From DAOUFU01 sp034429275 (GTDB taxonomy: Bacteria; Chloroflexota; Anaerolineae; Aggregatilineales; Aggregatilineaceae), in contig DAOUFU010000100.1 in NCBI GenBank assembly GCA_034429275.1, forward strand, positions 15,747 through 79,746: DNA of 64,000 bases, given 5' to 3'. The position numbers and the translations under genes are program-made. The notes under the pieces were generated by a model. That model was given only the letters and a program-made list of their open reading frames with translations, was not told the origin of the DNA and ran no database searches. Shown here in pieces: positions 53,330-62,475 of this stretch (positions are counted from its first letter, which is position 1; every line of letters begins with the position of its first letter).

Positions 53330-55855
53330 TCACTGTGGTGAAGGCGTATTGATCTGTTCTGCAGCAAGGCGCGTCGCCATGCGCGTCGTCTGCCCGGTTA
53401 CGGGCAACATGGTGACGAGCGGCAGTTCGACGGTGAAGGTGCTTCCTTCGCCCTCTTTGCTCTGCACAAAGACACGTCCTCCGTGGGCCTCGACCACTGC
53501 TTTGACCAGGCTCAAGCCAAGGCCCGTGCCAGGAATGTTGGCGGTCTGGTCGGTCTGCACCCGGTAGAATTCCTCAAAGAGACGCGCCTGGGCTTCCGGT
53601 GCGATGCCATAGCCGTTGTCCTGCACGGTAATTTGGGCATCGGAATCGGTCTTGCTCAGGCTGATGGTGATCTTTCCACCGGGGGGTGTGTACTTGGCCG
53701 CGTTGCTGATCAGGTTGCCAAAGGCTTCACGCAGCTGAACCGCGTCGCCCTGGAGGACCGGGAATTCGCCGGGGATGTGAGTCTCGACGGTGTGCTGACG
53801 CTGCTGAAGTTCGGCTTCGTGCTGATCGAGTGCTGTGCGCAACAGCGCAGGCAGGTCACATGCCCCGGTGATCAGTTCACCACGCCGGACCTGCTCCAGG
53901 TCCAGAATCGCGTTGATGATGTCGAGCATAGTGTGCCCGGCGTTGTCGATACGGTCCAGGAAGTTTTTCAATTGTTCTGGGGAATAACCAGGATTTTCCA
54001 GCGCTTTTTTGACTGTGCGAACATACATAAAAACGACGCTTAGCGGGTTTTTGAGATCGTGCGAGGCCATGCGCAGCATCCGGGTCTTGAAGCTGCTCAG
54101 GTCCTGCGCTTCCGAATACAGCCGGACGTTGGCGATGGCGGCAGCAGTTTGCCCGGCGAACATGCTCAAAAGCTCGCGCGTCCACCCGCTGAGACGACGT
54201 CGGGGTTCGCATAGCAGCGCTCCATAGGGTTGGCCTTGCCAGATCAGCGGTACAGCCACATGTTTGCGATCCTGGCAAATCTTGTTTGTGCTCATCGCTT
54301 GCAGAAGCAGGGGAGTCGGCGGATGCGACGTGCGGATGGCCGGGGCTGGGGTGACATGGGCCAGCTCAAGCTGGCGGGTATGGGCGTTCCACAACCAGAT
54401 TTCACTGTATTTGTTGGGCACGATGCACTGAAGATCCGCAGCGAAGAATGTCAGACTGCTTTCCAGGTTGAGCTTCTGCTGCGAGGCAATCATCAGGCTC
54501 TGCCACAGAATTTCGGTGCGGCGGCGCTGACGGCTTTCGAGTGCGCCATGTTGTACGGTCACGACCAGCGCGGGCAGGCCAAGAGCCAGCAGGATGTCGA
54601 ACAGGCTGGGTACGATCCGGGCGAAGGTGAAGCTCAAGAAAGCCCCCAGGATTCCGGCGCATACGCTGAGGACTACGGCGACAGCGAACCCATACCAGCG
54701 CCAATATGCGGCCTGATACAACATCCCTGCGCCCACTGCCAGCAGAATGATGAGTGCGGCCTGCTGCCATCGCGGTTGGGCACGCAAAGGCTGATTCTGG
54801 ATCAGGGTTTCGAGTACATTGGCGTGAACTTCGACGCCGGGCATCAGGGTCTGGTTGAAGCTGATCGGGACTGAATACAGCTCGCCGATGCCGGTGTTGT
54901 TCATCTGCCCGACCAGGACGATTTTGCCGTCAAAGGCAGCTGGATCGACCTCGCCGTTCAGTACGGCCCGGTAAGAGTAGGTGGGGAAAGTCTCCGATTC
55001 AGGCACACCGAAGTAGTTGATCAGCATATAGCCCTGCTCATCCACCGGGATCGAGCGCTGAGAGGTGATACGCAGCCGTCCATTCTCGCGGAAAACCATG
55101 GCGTCGAAGGCATCCGGCGAGATACGCAGGAACGTCAGGTAAGTCGTGATCGCAAATGAAAGATATGTGCGGTCATTTTCAGCGCAGATCCAGACAAGCT
55201 GGCGGCGAACACTGCCATCCTGGTCCAGCGAAATGTTGGCGTGCCCCAGCGCAATGGGGGCGTCGCGCAGGGTCGCGGCGGGTTCCAGGATGTGTGCGTA
55301 ATGGGTGACAGCAGCGTGTGCTGAATTGGACCGGGATTGATCGTACTGCACGCCCACTACCGGCATCACGACGCGGGTATGAGCAGCGCTTTCGCGCCTG
55401 GCTCGCTCGACGGCTGCGGCAATATCCTCATCTCCATCGGCTGGTTCGGTGAAGAGGATGTCGAAGGCGATGACGCGCGCGCGCGCGTCCCTCAACCGGT
55501 CAATTAATTCGGCATGCAGGGTGCGCGGCCACAGCACCGGCGCGCGCCCATACTCGTTCAGGCTGGCATTATCGACAGCCACGATTACCACGTCGCCGGA
55601 GGTTTCGCGCGGGACAAACAGCACATTGGTCAGGCGGAGCCGCATCTCGGCAAACAGGTTTGCTGCCCACACGGCCAGGACAATAAGAGCAGCGATTCCG
55701 CCTGCGTATGCGCCATAAACGAGACGTTGGCGCACCGGCGCGGCAAGCAGGGAGTGCGCCGGTGCGTCAGCCGTGGCATTACGGTGAAGTCGTTGAAGCA
55801 CTGGATTCGCTGTCCATTGGGGTGGGTACAGGCCCAAGATCGGGCTGAATTTCAT
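53330..55855 (-). CDS. CHASE2-domain sensor histidine kinase
   Basis: This 841-residue kinase has an N-terminal membrane segment (about 50-68) followed by an external CHASE2 domain (about 70-370, with VVIVAVDNASL and FDILFTEP). Three closely spaced membrane helices follow (about 370-440), then a GAF-like domain (about 460-575), HisKA with the phosphoacceptor His599 (SHDLKNP) and a HATPase domain (NLISNAAKY; GTGLGLSLVKAVVEAHGG). The ATG at 55855 lies inside the end of the FecR-like gene, giving a 77-bp overlap; a GTG at 55801 would shorten it. The overlap indicates tight coupling with the FecR-like protein, the likely signal partner. A tandem MerR regulator follows. Confidence 0.92.
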   Translation of the reverse strand: MKFSPILGLYPPQWTANPVLQRLHRNATADAPAHSLLAAPVRQRLVYGAYAGGIAALIVLAVWAANLFAEMRLRLTNVLFVPRETSGDVVIVAVDNASLNEYGRAPVLWPRTLHAELIDRLRDARARVIAFDILFTEPADGDEDIAAAVERARRESAAHTRVVMPVVGVQYDQSRSNSAHAAVTHYAHILEPAATLRDAPIALGHANISLDQDGSVRRQLVWICAENDRTYLSFAITTYLTFLRISPDAFDAMVFRENGRLRITSQRSIPVDEQGYMLINYFGVPESETFPTYSYRAVLNGEVDPAAFDGKIVLVGQMNNTGIGELYSVPISFNQTLMPGVEVHANVLETLIQNQPLRAQPRWQQAALIILLAVGAGMLYQAAYWRWYGFAVAVVLSVCAGILGAFLSFTFARIVPSLFDILLALGLPALVVTVQHGALESRQRRRTEILWQSLMIASQQKLNLESSLTFFAADLQCIVPNKYSEIWLWNAHTRQLELAHVTPAPAIRTSHPPTPLLLQAMSTNKICQDRKHVAVPLIWQGQPYGALLCEPRRRLSGWTRELLSMFAGQTAAAIANVRLYSEAQDLSSFKTRMLRMASHDLKNPLSVVFMYVRTVKKALENPGYSPEQLKNFLDRIDNAGHTMLDIINAILDLEQVRRGELITGACDLPALLRTALDQHEAELQQRQHTVETHIPGEFPVLQGDAVQLREAFGNLISNAAKYTPPGGKITISLSKTDSDAQITVQDNGYGIAPEAQARLFEEFYRVQTDQTANIPGTGLGLSLVKAVVEAHGGRVFVQSKEGEGSTFTVELPLVTMLPVTGQTTRMATRLAAEQINTPSPQ

Positions 55856-57002
55856 CAACAGGGACGATGCCTATCCGATCCAGATCGGTGGTGATGGTCA
55901 CGAGTGAGACCGAAATCCAGGCGATTTGACCGCTGGCCGTCACCACCCGCAGCCAGGAATTGTCTGCGTTGCGGCCAATCACAGTGAGTTCATCCCCGGT
56001 GGTGGCAGTATCAACCCTTCGGTAGGCGATGCCAGGCCCGGAGCGCAGGTTGGCAGTGGCGACGTTCACCCGAACCGTCGTGGTCTGATCCCCGATCAGA
56101 CCGTAGCGCGTGGTGTCTTCGGGCGCGGGATTTTCGAAGCGGCGGAGCGGCTTGCAACTGCTGTCGAGCACGACATTCATGCCCGCTGCCGAGAACCAGC
56201 CAAACCCATCCGAGAAGCGGAAGCGGTACCAGGATTGATCCTCTGTTACACCCATCAGCAAGGTGATCTCCGAGGGATCGATGGAACCGATACGCTCATA
56301 ATTGGTTCCTGGCCCAAGCCGCACATAAAGCCGAACGTCGCTGTCGGTCGTCACCTGCCCGGCGCAGCCATCCAGGGCGCTGTCCAGTTCGTCAAACGTG
56401 GTGGCGGGAACCACTTCGCTCGGTTCGGACCCTACATCCACACGGACGCCGAAGCCGGAAGGCACTTCGGCCTGGCGACCCTGGGCGCTGACTGCGATCT
56501 CCCCTTCTGTGGTGATGGCAGAGGATCGACCTGTTGATTCAACGCGAATATCGAAGTCAGTACCGCGCACCGTCATCACTGCGCCGGGGGTGATCACGGT
56601 GTAAGATGAGCCAGGATTGAGCAGGCGCTTGAACTGCTGGCGGGTGATACCCACCATGACCTCAACCGACAGGCTGAATTGATCGGACGATCCGTTAAAT
56701 TCGCGGATTGTCAGTTCGGTGTTGGGGGTCAACTCGAGATCTGTCCCGTCCGCAAAAAACGTGAGCAGGGCTGTTCCGGTGCCGTCTGTGCGCACCGAGT
56801 CGCCCTGTCCGACCAGAGTCTCCATTCGGATAGGAACCCATTCCGCAGTGTTGATGCGCCGCACCTCCACCCCACTCGTCAGCACTTCGAGCGAGGCCAC
56901 CAGTTCGGCATTCTGAGCGATCACCTGCTGGGGCATCAGGCTAATCCACGACAGGATCAGGACTCCCAGTAATATGAGACTGCGCCAGTAATGTGTATTC
57001 AC
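55779..57002 (-). CDS. Secreted FecR-domain protein with SH3-like repeats
   Basis: This 407-residue protein begins at a GTG (57002) six bases after AGGGGGA. Its signal peptide (NTHYWRSLILLGVLILSWIS) ends near VIAQ, residue 29. A FecR domain follows (about 40-190; GDSVRTDGTGTALLTFFADGT; TPGAVMTVRGTDFDI), then two bacterial SH3-like domains (about 215-290 and 315-385, the second with TANLRSGPGIAYRRV). Such proteins sit outside the membrane and may bind peptidoglycan. It is the first gene of an operon with a CHASE2 kinase, a pairing also seen in cyanobacteria and Proteobacteria. It probably supplies or modulates the input of the kinase. Confidence 0.9.
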   Translation of the reverse strand: MNTHYWRSLILLGVLILSWISLMPQQVIAQNAELVASLEVLTSGVEVRRINTAEWVPIRMETLVGQGDSVRTDGTGTALLTFFADGTDLELTPNTELTIREFNGSSDQFSLSVEVMVGITRQQFKRLLNPGSSYTVITPGAVMTVRGTDFDIRVESTGRSSAITTEGEIAVSAQGRQAEVPSGFGVRVDVGSEPSEVVPATTFDELDSALDGCAGQVTTDSDVRLYVRLGPGTNYERIGSIDPSEITLLMGVTEDQSWYRFRFSDGFGWFSAAGMNVVLDSSCKPLRRFENPAPEDTTRYGLIGDQTTTVRVNVATANLRSGPGIAYRRVDTATTGDELTVIGRNADNSWLRVVTASGQIAWISVSLVTITTDLDRIGIVPVDEIQPDLGPVPTPMDSESSASTTSP

Positions 57003-57166
57003 TCTGTCCCCCTTCAAGCCACGCTGCCAAAGAACCGGCCACTGCTGCCATCGCCGGACATCTAAAAGCCAGCATCGTCGGGCCTGCACGCGCCGCCTGC
57101 TCCCATTCTACGATACACCCAGTATAACGGATAGCGCCAGGAATGTGAATCAGTGTTTATACGTTT

Positions 57167-57712
57167 TTATTTGAGACGGTCAAAAAACTTCTGCCGGAAC
57201 TTGGCAACTTTGGGCGCGATCACCACGCGGCAGTATCCTTGTTCCGGATGCTTGACAAAATACTCCTGGTGATAGTCTTCCGCCGGGTAGAATGCGTTCA
57301 ACGGGGCGATTTCGGTGACGATGGGCTTGTCCCAGAGGCCTGCTGCCGAAAGGTCTCGCACAGTTTCCTCGGCGATGGTGCGCTGTTCCGGGGTGTGATA
57401 GTAGATGGCGGAACGGTATTGGGTGCCCACATCGGCACCTTGACGGTTGAGCGTGGTAGGATCGTGGATGGTGAAGAATACTTTCAGAATATCCGCCAGT
57501 GTGATCCGTGCCGGATCGAAGGCGACTTGCACGACCTCAGCGTGACCGGTTGAGCCGGTGCAGACCTGCTCATATGTCGGGTTGGGGACATTTCCCCCCG
57601 CATAGCCGGAAACCACATCGACCACGCCGGACAACTGGTCGTAGACGGCCTCCAAACACCAAAAGCAACCGCCACCGAGCGTAATCACTTCGTAACCGGA
57701 TTCCGTGTTCAT
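57167..57712 (-). CDS. msrA: Peptide methionine (S)-S-oxide reductase MsrA
   Basis: This 181-residue enzyme repairs oxidised methionine (S-sulfoxide form), using thioredoxin. The active-site motif GGGCFWCLEAVY has catalytic Cys16. The substrate-binding GYAGG, TGHAEVV and YHQEYF motifs follow; a further Cys in GYC (about 160) could be the resolving residue. The ATG at 57712 gives the canonical N terminus; the upstream frame is rejected as non-coding. It stands alone between the FecR operon and the terminator of the second transporter operon. Confidence 0.95.
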   Translation of the reverse strand: MNTESGYEVITLGGGCFWCLEAVYDQLSGVVDVVSGYAGGNVPNPTYEQVCTGSTGHAEVVQVAFDPARITLADILKVFFTIHDPTTLNRQGADVGTQYRSAIYYHTPEQRTIAEETVRDLSAAGLWDKPIVTEIAPLNAFYPAEDYHQEYFVKHPEQGYCRVVIAPKVAKFRQKFFDRLK

Positions 57713-57870
57713 CCTGTGTGTCCTTGTCTTCTGCCAGCGGTAGCCCAGGTAGTGTTGACATTGGCGCACAGAACACTCGCCGTTTCGTCCGTACATGTCG
57801 ACACGGCCCATTGTTCGGATGGTTGATGTTCGTTTTCAATTATAAGCACACGGGGTCATAACGCCCCGAA

Positions 57871-57900
57871 CAAAAAAACTCCGGCGAAGGGCCGGAGTTT
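57871..57900 (-). terminator. Intrinsic terminator of the second Opp-type operon
   Basis: AAACTCCGGC and GCCGGAGTTT form a perfect 10-bp stem with a 5-nt loop, 31 bp past the DppF-like stop. On the minus strand the stem is followed by a T run, as in a classical rho-independent terminator. Confidence 0.9.
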
Positions 57901-57930
57901 GCGGTGATGATATACGCTGCGGTGTGGGAG

Positions 57931-59082
57931 TCAGCTCATGACTGCGCCCCGCAGGGTGAGTTTGTCGGCGAAATGACAGGCTGCAACGTGCCCCGGCTCA
58001 ACCTCGCGCAGCGGCGGGTCTTCGCGCGAGCATATCGACTCGGCATATTTGCAGCGCGGGTGGAAGTAGCAACCAGAAGGCGGGTTAGAGGGATCGGCGA
58101 CATCGCCTTCGAGCCGGATGCGTTCACTTTGCTTACGCTGGCGCGGGTTGGAGATCGGCACAGCGGACATCAGTGCTTCGGTATAGGGGTGCTTGGGCTT
58201 GGTATAAATATCCAACCCTTCGGCGACCTCAACCATCTTGCCGACATACATCACGATGACACGGTCGCAAATATGGCGGATCACACTGAGATCATGGGAG
58301 ATGAAAAGATAGGTCAGGTCGAAATCGTCCTGCAGCTCTTCCATCAGGTTGAGAATCTGAGCGCGCACCGAGACATCCAGCGCGGAAACAGCTTCATCGG
58401 CCACAATCAGGCGTGGGCCGGTGACCAGCGCGCGGGCGATGCCGACACGCTGGCGTTCACCCCCGCTGAAAGCATGGGGGTAGCGTTTCATATATTCAGG
58501 ACGCAGCCCCACACGCTTGAGCAGGTAGCTCACCCGGTCCTGCATCTCGCTACTGGTGGCTGTGGTATTCACGCGCAGCGCCTCGCTGATGTTTTCATAC
58601 ACCGTCATGCGAGGATTCAGGGATGAGTAGGGGTCCTGGAAGATCATTCGAATCTCGCGGCGATAGGGTTTCAGCGCACTGCCAGAAAGCTGTGCCAGAT
58701 CGACCACTACGCTCGACTGAGAGTCTCCAGCCTGGCGACGCACATACTGCCCTTTCAACGAGGCTTCGCTTTGTTCGCTGCTGGTATGGTACAAAATTTG
58801 CCCATCGGTAGGCTGGTATGCGCGCACGATGCAGCGCCCGATTGTGGTTTTACCACAGCCGGATTCCCCCACCAGGCCCAGTGTTTCGCCCGCGCGGATG
58901 GAGAAACTCACATCATCCACCGCTTTGGTGAAGCCTTTCACCCGGCCAAAAAGCCCCTGGGTGATCGGAAAATACATCTTCAGGCCGCGCACGTCCAACA
59001 CGTTGTGACCGTTCGGATTGCCCGGTCCGGCTTGTGGAAGCGGCTGCCCAGGGTGTGAAGTGTTCAGCGTTTCATCGGCCAT
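57931..59082 (-). CDS. Opp/Dpp-type ABC transporter ATPase (DppF-like), second operon
   Basis: This 383-residue ATPase starts [13 protein letters not shown] (ATG 59082), overlapping the DppD-like stop by 11 bp; the longer upstream frame is rejected. It has Walker [10 protein letters not shown], signature [14 protein letters not shown], Walker [13 protein letters not shown] (Ala where most have Pro after Glu) and switch ISHDLSVI. As in the first operon, an insert of roughly 45 residues lies between Walker A and the Q-loop. The DEAV replacement of DEPV is tolerated in several ABC ATPases. The C-terminal Cys motif is [15 protein letters not shown]. It is the last gene of its operon. Confidence 0.94.
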   Translation of the reverse strand: MADETLNTSHPGQPLPQAGPGNPNGHNVLDVRGLKMYFPITQGLFGRVKGFTKAVDDVSFSIRAGETLGLVGESGCGKTTIGRCIVRAYQPTDGQILYHTSSEQSEASLKGQYVRRQAGDSQSSVVVDLAQLSGSALKPYRREIRMIFQDPYSSLNPRMTVYENISEALRVNTTATSSEMQDRVSYLLKRVGLRPEYMKRYPHAFSGGERQRVGIARALVTGPRLIVADEAVSALDVSVRAQILNLMEELQDDFDLTYLFISHDLSVIRHICDRVIVMYVGKMVEVAEGLDIYTKPKHPYTEALMSAVPISNPRQRKQSERIRLEGDVADPSNPPSGCYFHPRCKYAESICSREDPPLREVEPGHVAACHFADKLTLRGAVMS

Positions 59083-60121
59083 GAGTGACAGTCTCCCCGT
59101 GTTGTTGGGTACGGGCGGCGATATCTTCATAGAGCAGGCAGCGCACCAGGTGACCCGGCTGGACCTCGGTATTGGCGGGGGCCAGAACCCGACACTGTTC
59201 GAATACCTGCGTACAGCGCGGATTGAACTGGCAGCCATCGGGCCGTCGGAACGGGCTGGGAACCATGCCCTTGATGGGGTCCAGTTCTTCGCGTTTCATC
59301 GCGACCTTCGGGATCGAGCGCAGCAGTGCCTGGGTATAGGGATGCTTGGGTGCGTTGAAGATGGTATCGGCGTCGGCACATTCGACAATCTGCCCGAGAT
59401 ACATCACTGCAACCATATCCGCGATCTCGGCCACTACGCCGAGATCGTGGGTGATGAACAGCAGCGCCATCCCGTACTGTTTTTGCAGGCTCAGCATCAG
59501 GTCAAGAATGTTGGCCTGAGTGGTCACATCGAGCGCAGTCGTCGGCTCATCGGCGATCAGCATCTGCGGATTGCAGGCCAGGGCCATTGCAATCATGGCG
59601 CGTTGGCGCATCCCACCACTCAGGCGGAAGGGATATTCGTCGATCAGGCGTTCGGGGCGGGGGATGCCCACCAGTCGCAGCATCTCAATCGCACGATTGC
59701 GCGCTTCCTGTTTGGAGACATCCTCGTGCAGCAAGATGGTTTCGATGATCTGGTTGCCGACCGTGTGCATCAAGCTTAGCGAGGTCATCGGCTCCTGAAA
59801 GATCATGGAGATTTCTTTGCCCCGGATGCGGCGAATCTCTTTGCCTTTCGGGTCCAATTTGGCCAGGTCGATAACGGTGGGTCCGCCGTTAGGATTCTGC
59901 TGGCGATACAGCATCTGGCCGGAGACAATGCGGCCCGGCGAGCGAATGATCTGCAAGAAGGCGCGGCTGGCGACACTCTTGCCACAGCCCGATTCACCTA
60001 CCAGGCACAAGGTCTTGCCACGTTCGATTGTGAGGTCTACACCATCAACAGCCTTGACAACGCCTTCATCTGTGAAGAAGTGGATTTTCAAATCCGAGAC
60101 TTCGAGTAGTGGTTCTGCCAT
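59072..60121 (-). CDS. Opp/Dpp-type ABC transporter ATPase (DppD-like), second operon
   Basis: This 349-residue ATPase carries Walker [11 protein letters not shown]-loop [14 protein letters not shown], signature [12 protein letters not shown], Walker [13 protein letters not shown] and switch ITHDLGVV. The C-terminal oligopeptide-transporter extension includes GCQFNPRCTQVFEQC. It overlaps the DppF-like start by 11 bp and follows the DppC-like gene by 18 bp. It is a clear paralogue of the 35029-36033 subunit, but keeps the Asp beside the switch His that the first copy has lost. Export or uptake direction: uptake, given the binding-protein gene in the operon. Confidence 0.94.
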   Translation of the reverse strand: MAEPLLEVSDLKIHFFTDEGVVKAVDGVDLTIERGKTLCLVGESGCGKSVASRAFLQIIRSPGRIVSGQMLYRQQNPNGGPTVIDLAKLDPKGKEIRRIRGKEISMIFQEPMTSLSLMHTVGNQIIETILLHEDVSKQEARNRAIEMLRLVGIPRPERLIDEYPFRLSGGMRQRAMIAMALACNPQMLIADEPTTALDVTTQANILDLMLSLQKQYGMALLFITHDLGVVAEIADMVAVMYLGQIVECADADTIFNAPKHPYTQALLRSIPKVAMKREELDPIKGMVPSPFRRPDGCQFNPRCTQVFEQCRVLAPANTEVQPGHLVRCLLYEDIAARTQQHGETVTHGR

Positions 60122-60139
60122 GTGATTTTCTCTTCTCGA

Positions 60140-61327
60140 CTAGTACGGATCAGCGGCGTCGCGCAGACCGTCGCCCAGGAAGTTGAATGCCAACACCACC
60201 ACGATCACTGCCGCGGCGGGCCACAGCAGCCAGGGATAGAGCGCCAGCACGGCGACCTTTTGGGTTTCTTGCAGCATCACGCCCCAGCTCACGACGGGCG
60301 GACGAAGCCCCAGCCCCAGGAAACTCAGCGCGGTCTCGGCCAGGATCATGCCGGGCAGTGCCAGAGTCAGCGAGGCGATGATGTGGCTGTAGAATGACGG
60401 CAGCATGTGACGGAAGATCAGGCGTGAACCGCTGGTGCCATCAAGCCGCGCCGCCAGGATGAAATCGTCCTCGCGCAGCGAGAGGAACTTGCCGCGCACC
60501 ACACGCGCTAAGCCGGTCCAGTTGCGCAGCGCCAGCAGCAGCGTGATCATAAAATACACGCGCAGCGCCGACCAGTGCAGCGGCACAGAAGCAGCGATAG
60601 CGAGCAGAATAGGAAGATCGGGCACGGACATCACGAATTCGATCAGGCGTTGGATGATGTTATCCACCCATCCGCCCATCAAGCCCGAAAGCCCACCCAG
60701 CACAATGCCCAGGATCAGGCTGATGAACACGCCCAGCAGCCCGACGCTGAGTGAAATGCGGGCGCTGAAAATGATACGGCTGAAGATATCGCGTCCACTT
60801 TTGTCGGCCCCCAAGAGGTACATGGGTTGAGTCTGATCTTTGGGGCCAAACAGATGCCTATCTGTGGTGAAATAGAGTTTTTCGATCAGGGGAATGTGGG
60901 TCCAGTGCAGCCCCACCTTGTATTCCGATCCGTTGACCAGGAATCCAACCGGTGTCACCAGCGATTCGTCAACAGACCAGATTTTTTTGAACGAGCGAGG
61001 ATCGCGCTCGAAGGTCAGGCCCTTGACGTGCGGGTTGAATTTGCCATCGACAAAAAGATGGACCGGCTGTGGGGGGGCATAGACGTAATCGGCGAGGTAC
61101 TGGGTGCTCTGCCACGGGGCGAAAAACTCCGCAAAGATCGCCACGAAGTAATAAAGCCCCACAATGACAAGGCTCACCATCGCCAGCTTATGCTTGCGAA
61201 ATTTCCACCACATCAGCTGCCATTGGGTGGCGACCTCAAGCTTCAGGTCATCTTGGGCGGCGGCGATAGGCGGTATTCCAACCGGGCTTTGTTGTTCAAG
61301 GGGCTGTTGGTTCAGCGTCACATCCAT
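60140..61327 (-). CDS. Opp/Dpp-type ABC transporter permease (DppC-like) with enlarged external loop, second operon
   Basis: This 395-residue permease matches DppC from the EAA loop (DDFILAARLDGTSGSRLIFRHM) to the C terminus (FLGDGLRDAADPY). It has a soluble insert of about 100 residues after the first membrane segment (about 80-185, containing VHLFVDGKFNPHVKG). The insert ends at LLGADKSGRDIFSRI, as in the first operon. The shared VHLF.DGK motif shows the inserts are homologous, not chance expansions. The N-terminal 35 residues are cytoplasmic and start MDVTLNQQPLEQQ. It is placed between the DppB-like and DppD-like genes, with spacings of 42 and 18 bp. Confidence 0.93.
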   Translation of the reverse strand: MDVTLNQQPLEQQSPVGIPPIAAAQDDLKLEVATQWQLMWWKFRKHKLAMVSLVIVGLYYFVAIFAEFFAPWQSTQYLADYVYAPPQPVHLFVDGKFNPHVKGLTFERDPRSFKKIWSVDESLVTPVGFLVNGSEYKVGLHWTHIPLIEKLYFTTDRHLFGPKDQTQPMYLLGADKSGRDIFSRIIFSARISLSVGLLGVFISLILGIVLGGLSGLMGGWVDNIIQRLIEFVMSVPDLPILLAIAASVPLHWSALRVYFMITLLLALRNWTGLARVVRGKFLSLREDDFILAARLDGTSGSRLIFRHMLPSFYSHIIASLTLALPGMILAETALSFLGLGLRPPVVSWGVMLQETQKVAVLALYPWLLWPAAAVIVVVLAFNFLGDGLRDAADPY

Positions 61328-61369
61328 TGGTTCTACTCCAACACAACGTTATGGGTGCCGAGATTGACG

Positions 61370-62359
61370 CTACTGCAACCGGATACGAGGATCGAGCCAG
61401 GCCAGCAGCAAGTCACTGATGAAGGTACCGATCACGGTCAGCGTGCTCAGGACCAGGATGAACCCGGCGGCGACATACATATCCTGCTGAAGCAGTGAGT
61501 TATAGATGATGGGGCCGGAGGTGGGCAGGTTGAGCACGATGGAGACGATCACTTCGCCCGCGATCAGACCCGGAAGCACCCAGCCTACCGTGCTGATGAA
61601 GGGGTTAAGCGCGTGCCGTACTGGATATTTCCACAGCAGGCGCAGCTCACTCAACCCTTTGGCACGCGCGGTATCCACATAGGGCTTGTTGAGTTCATCC
61701 AACAGGTTGGCGCGCATGGTACGGATCAGCCCCGCAGTCCCGGCCAGTCCAATGATGATGACCGGGGTCCACAGGTGTTTGAGCATGTCGAGGAACTTAC
61801 CCAGCGACCAGGGGGCGCTTTCATACTGGCGCGAGAACAGGCCGATCATCGCCTGGTCGAGGTACTTATAACTGAGGAACATCAACACCAGGGCAAACAG
61901 GAAATTGGGTACGGCCAGGCCGATAAACCCGATGAAGGTAAACGCGTAGTCCGCAATCGAATATTTGCGAACCGCCGAGTAGATGCCGATGGGCAGCGCG
62001 ACCACCCAGATAAAAATCACCGAAAATGACGAGATGGCGAAAGTCATCGGCAGGCGTTCGGGGATCAGTTCCATTGTGTCGCGTTTGTAAACGAACGAAT
62101 AGCCAAAGTCGCCATTGACGACGATGTTACGCACCCATTTGTAGTACTGCACATACATGGGCTGATTCAGGCCATACTGTTCGCGGAGCGCGGCTTCATA
62201 TTCAGGATCAAGCTCCCTGGCCCCAGAGGACAACATTTGTGAAATCATGCTGGTGACGTAGTCGCCGGGTGGGAGCTGAATCACCGCGAAGGTGACGAGC
62301 GAGATAAGCCACACGGTGAAGAGCATATAAGTCAACCGGCGTGCGATGTATTGCCACAT
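61370..62359 (-). CDS. Opp/Dpp-type ABC transporter permease (DppB-like), second operon
   Basis: This 329-residue permease starts MWQYIARRLTYMLFTVWL (ATG 62359) after AAAGGAACG; the longer frame upstream contains the intergenic hairpin and is rejected. It has the DppB layout: external region with LREQYGLNQPMYVQYYKWV, EAA loop DTARAKGLSELRLLWKYPVR and the C-terminal LAWLDPRIRLQ. About six membrane segments are visible. It forms the channel with the DppC-like subunit encoded next. Confidence 0.94.
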   Translation of the reverse strand: MWQYIARRLTYMLFTVWLISLVTFAVIQLPPGDYVTSMISQMLSSGARELDPEYEAALREQYGLNQPMYVQYYKWVRNIVVNGDFGYSFVYKRDTMELIPERLPMTFAISSFSVIFIWVVALPIGIYSAVRKYSIADYAFTFIGFIGLAVPNFLFALVLMFLSYKYLDQAMIGLFSRQYESAPWSLGKFLDMLKHLWTPVIIIGLAGTAGLIRTMRANLLDELNKPYVDTARAKGLSELRLLWKYPVRHALNPFISTVGWVLPGLIAGEVIVSIVLNLPTSGPIIYNSLLQQDMYVAAGFILVLSTLTVIGTFISDLLLAWLDPRIRLQ

Positions 62360-62419
62360 AGATCGTTCCTTTTCATTCCAGCGAGCACGCACCAAAGCGG
62401 GACAAATGCTGTTCCCTGG

Positions 62420-62456
62420 GGATATGCACCCCGGCACCGGGCCGAGGTGCATATCC
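62420..62456 (-). promoter_or_regulatory. Intergenic hairpin between binding-protein and permease genes, second operon
   Basis: A perfect 11-bp stem (GGATATGCACC / GGTGCATATCC) with a GC-rich 15-nt loop lies 20 bp past the binding-protein stop. It has no U tract. Its place matches the hairpin of the first transporter operon. Confidence 0.6.
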
Positions 62457-62475
62457 GGTGTGCGCTAGAGCACGC

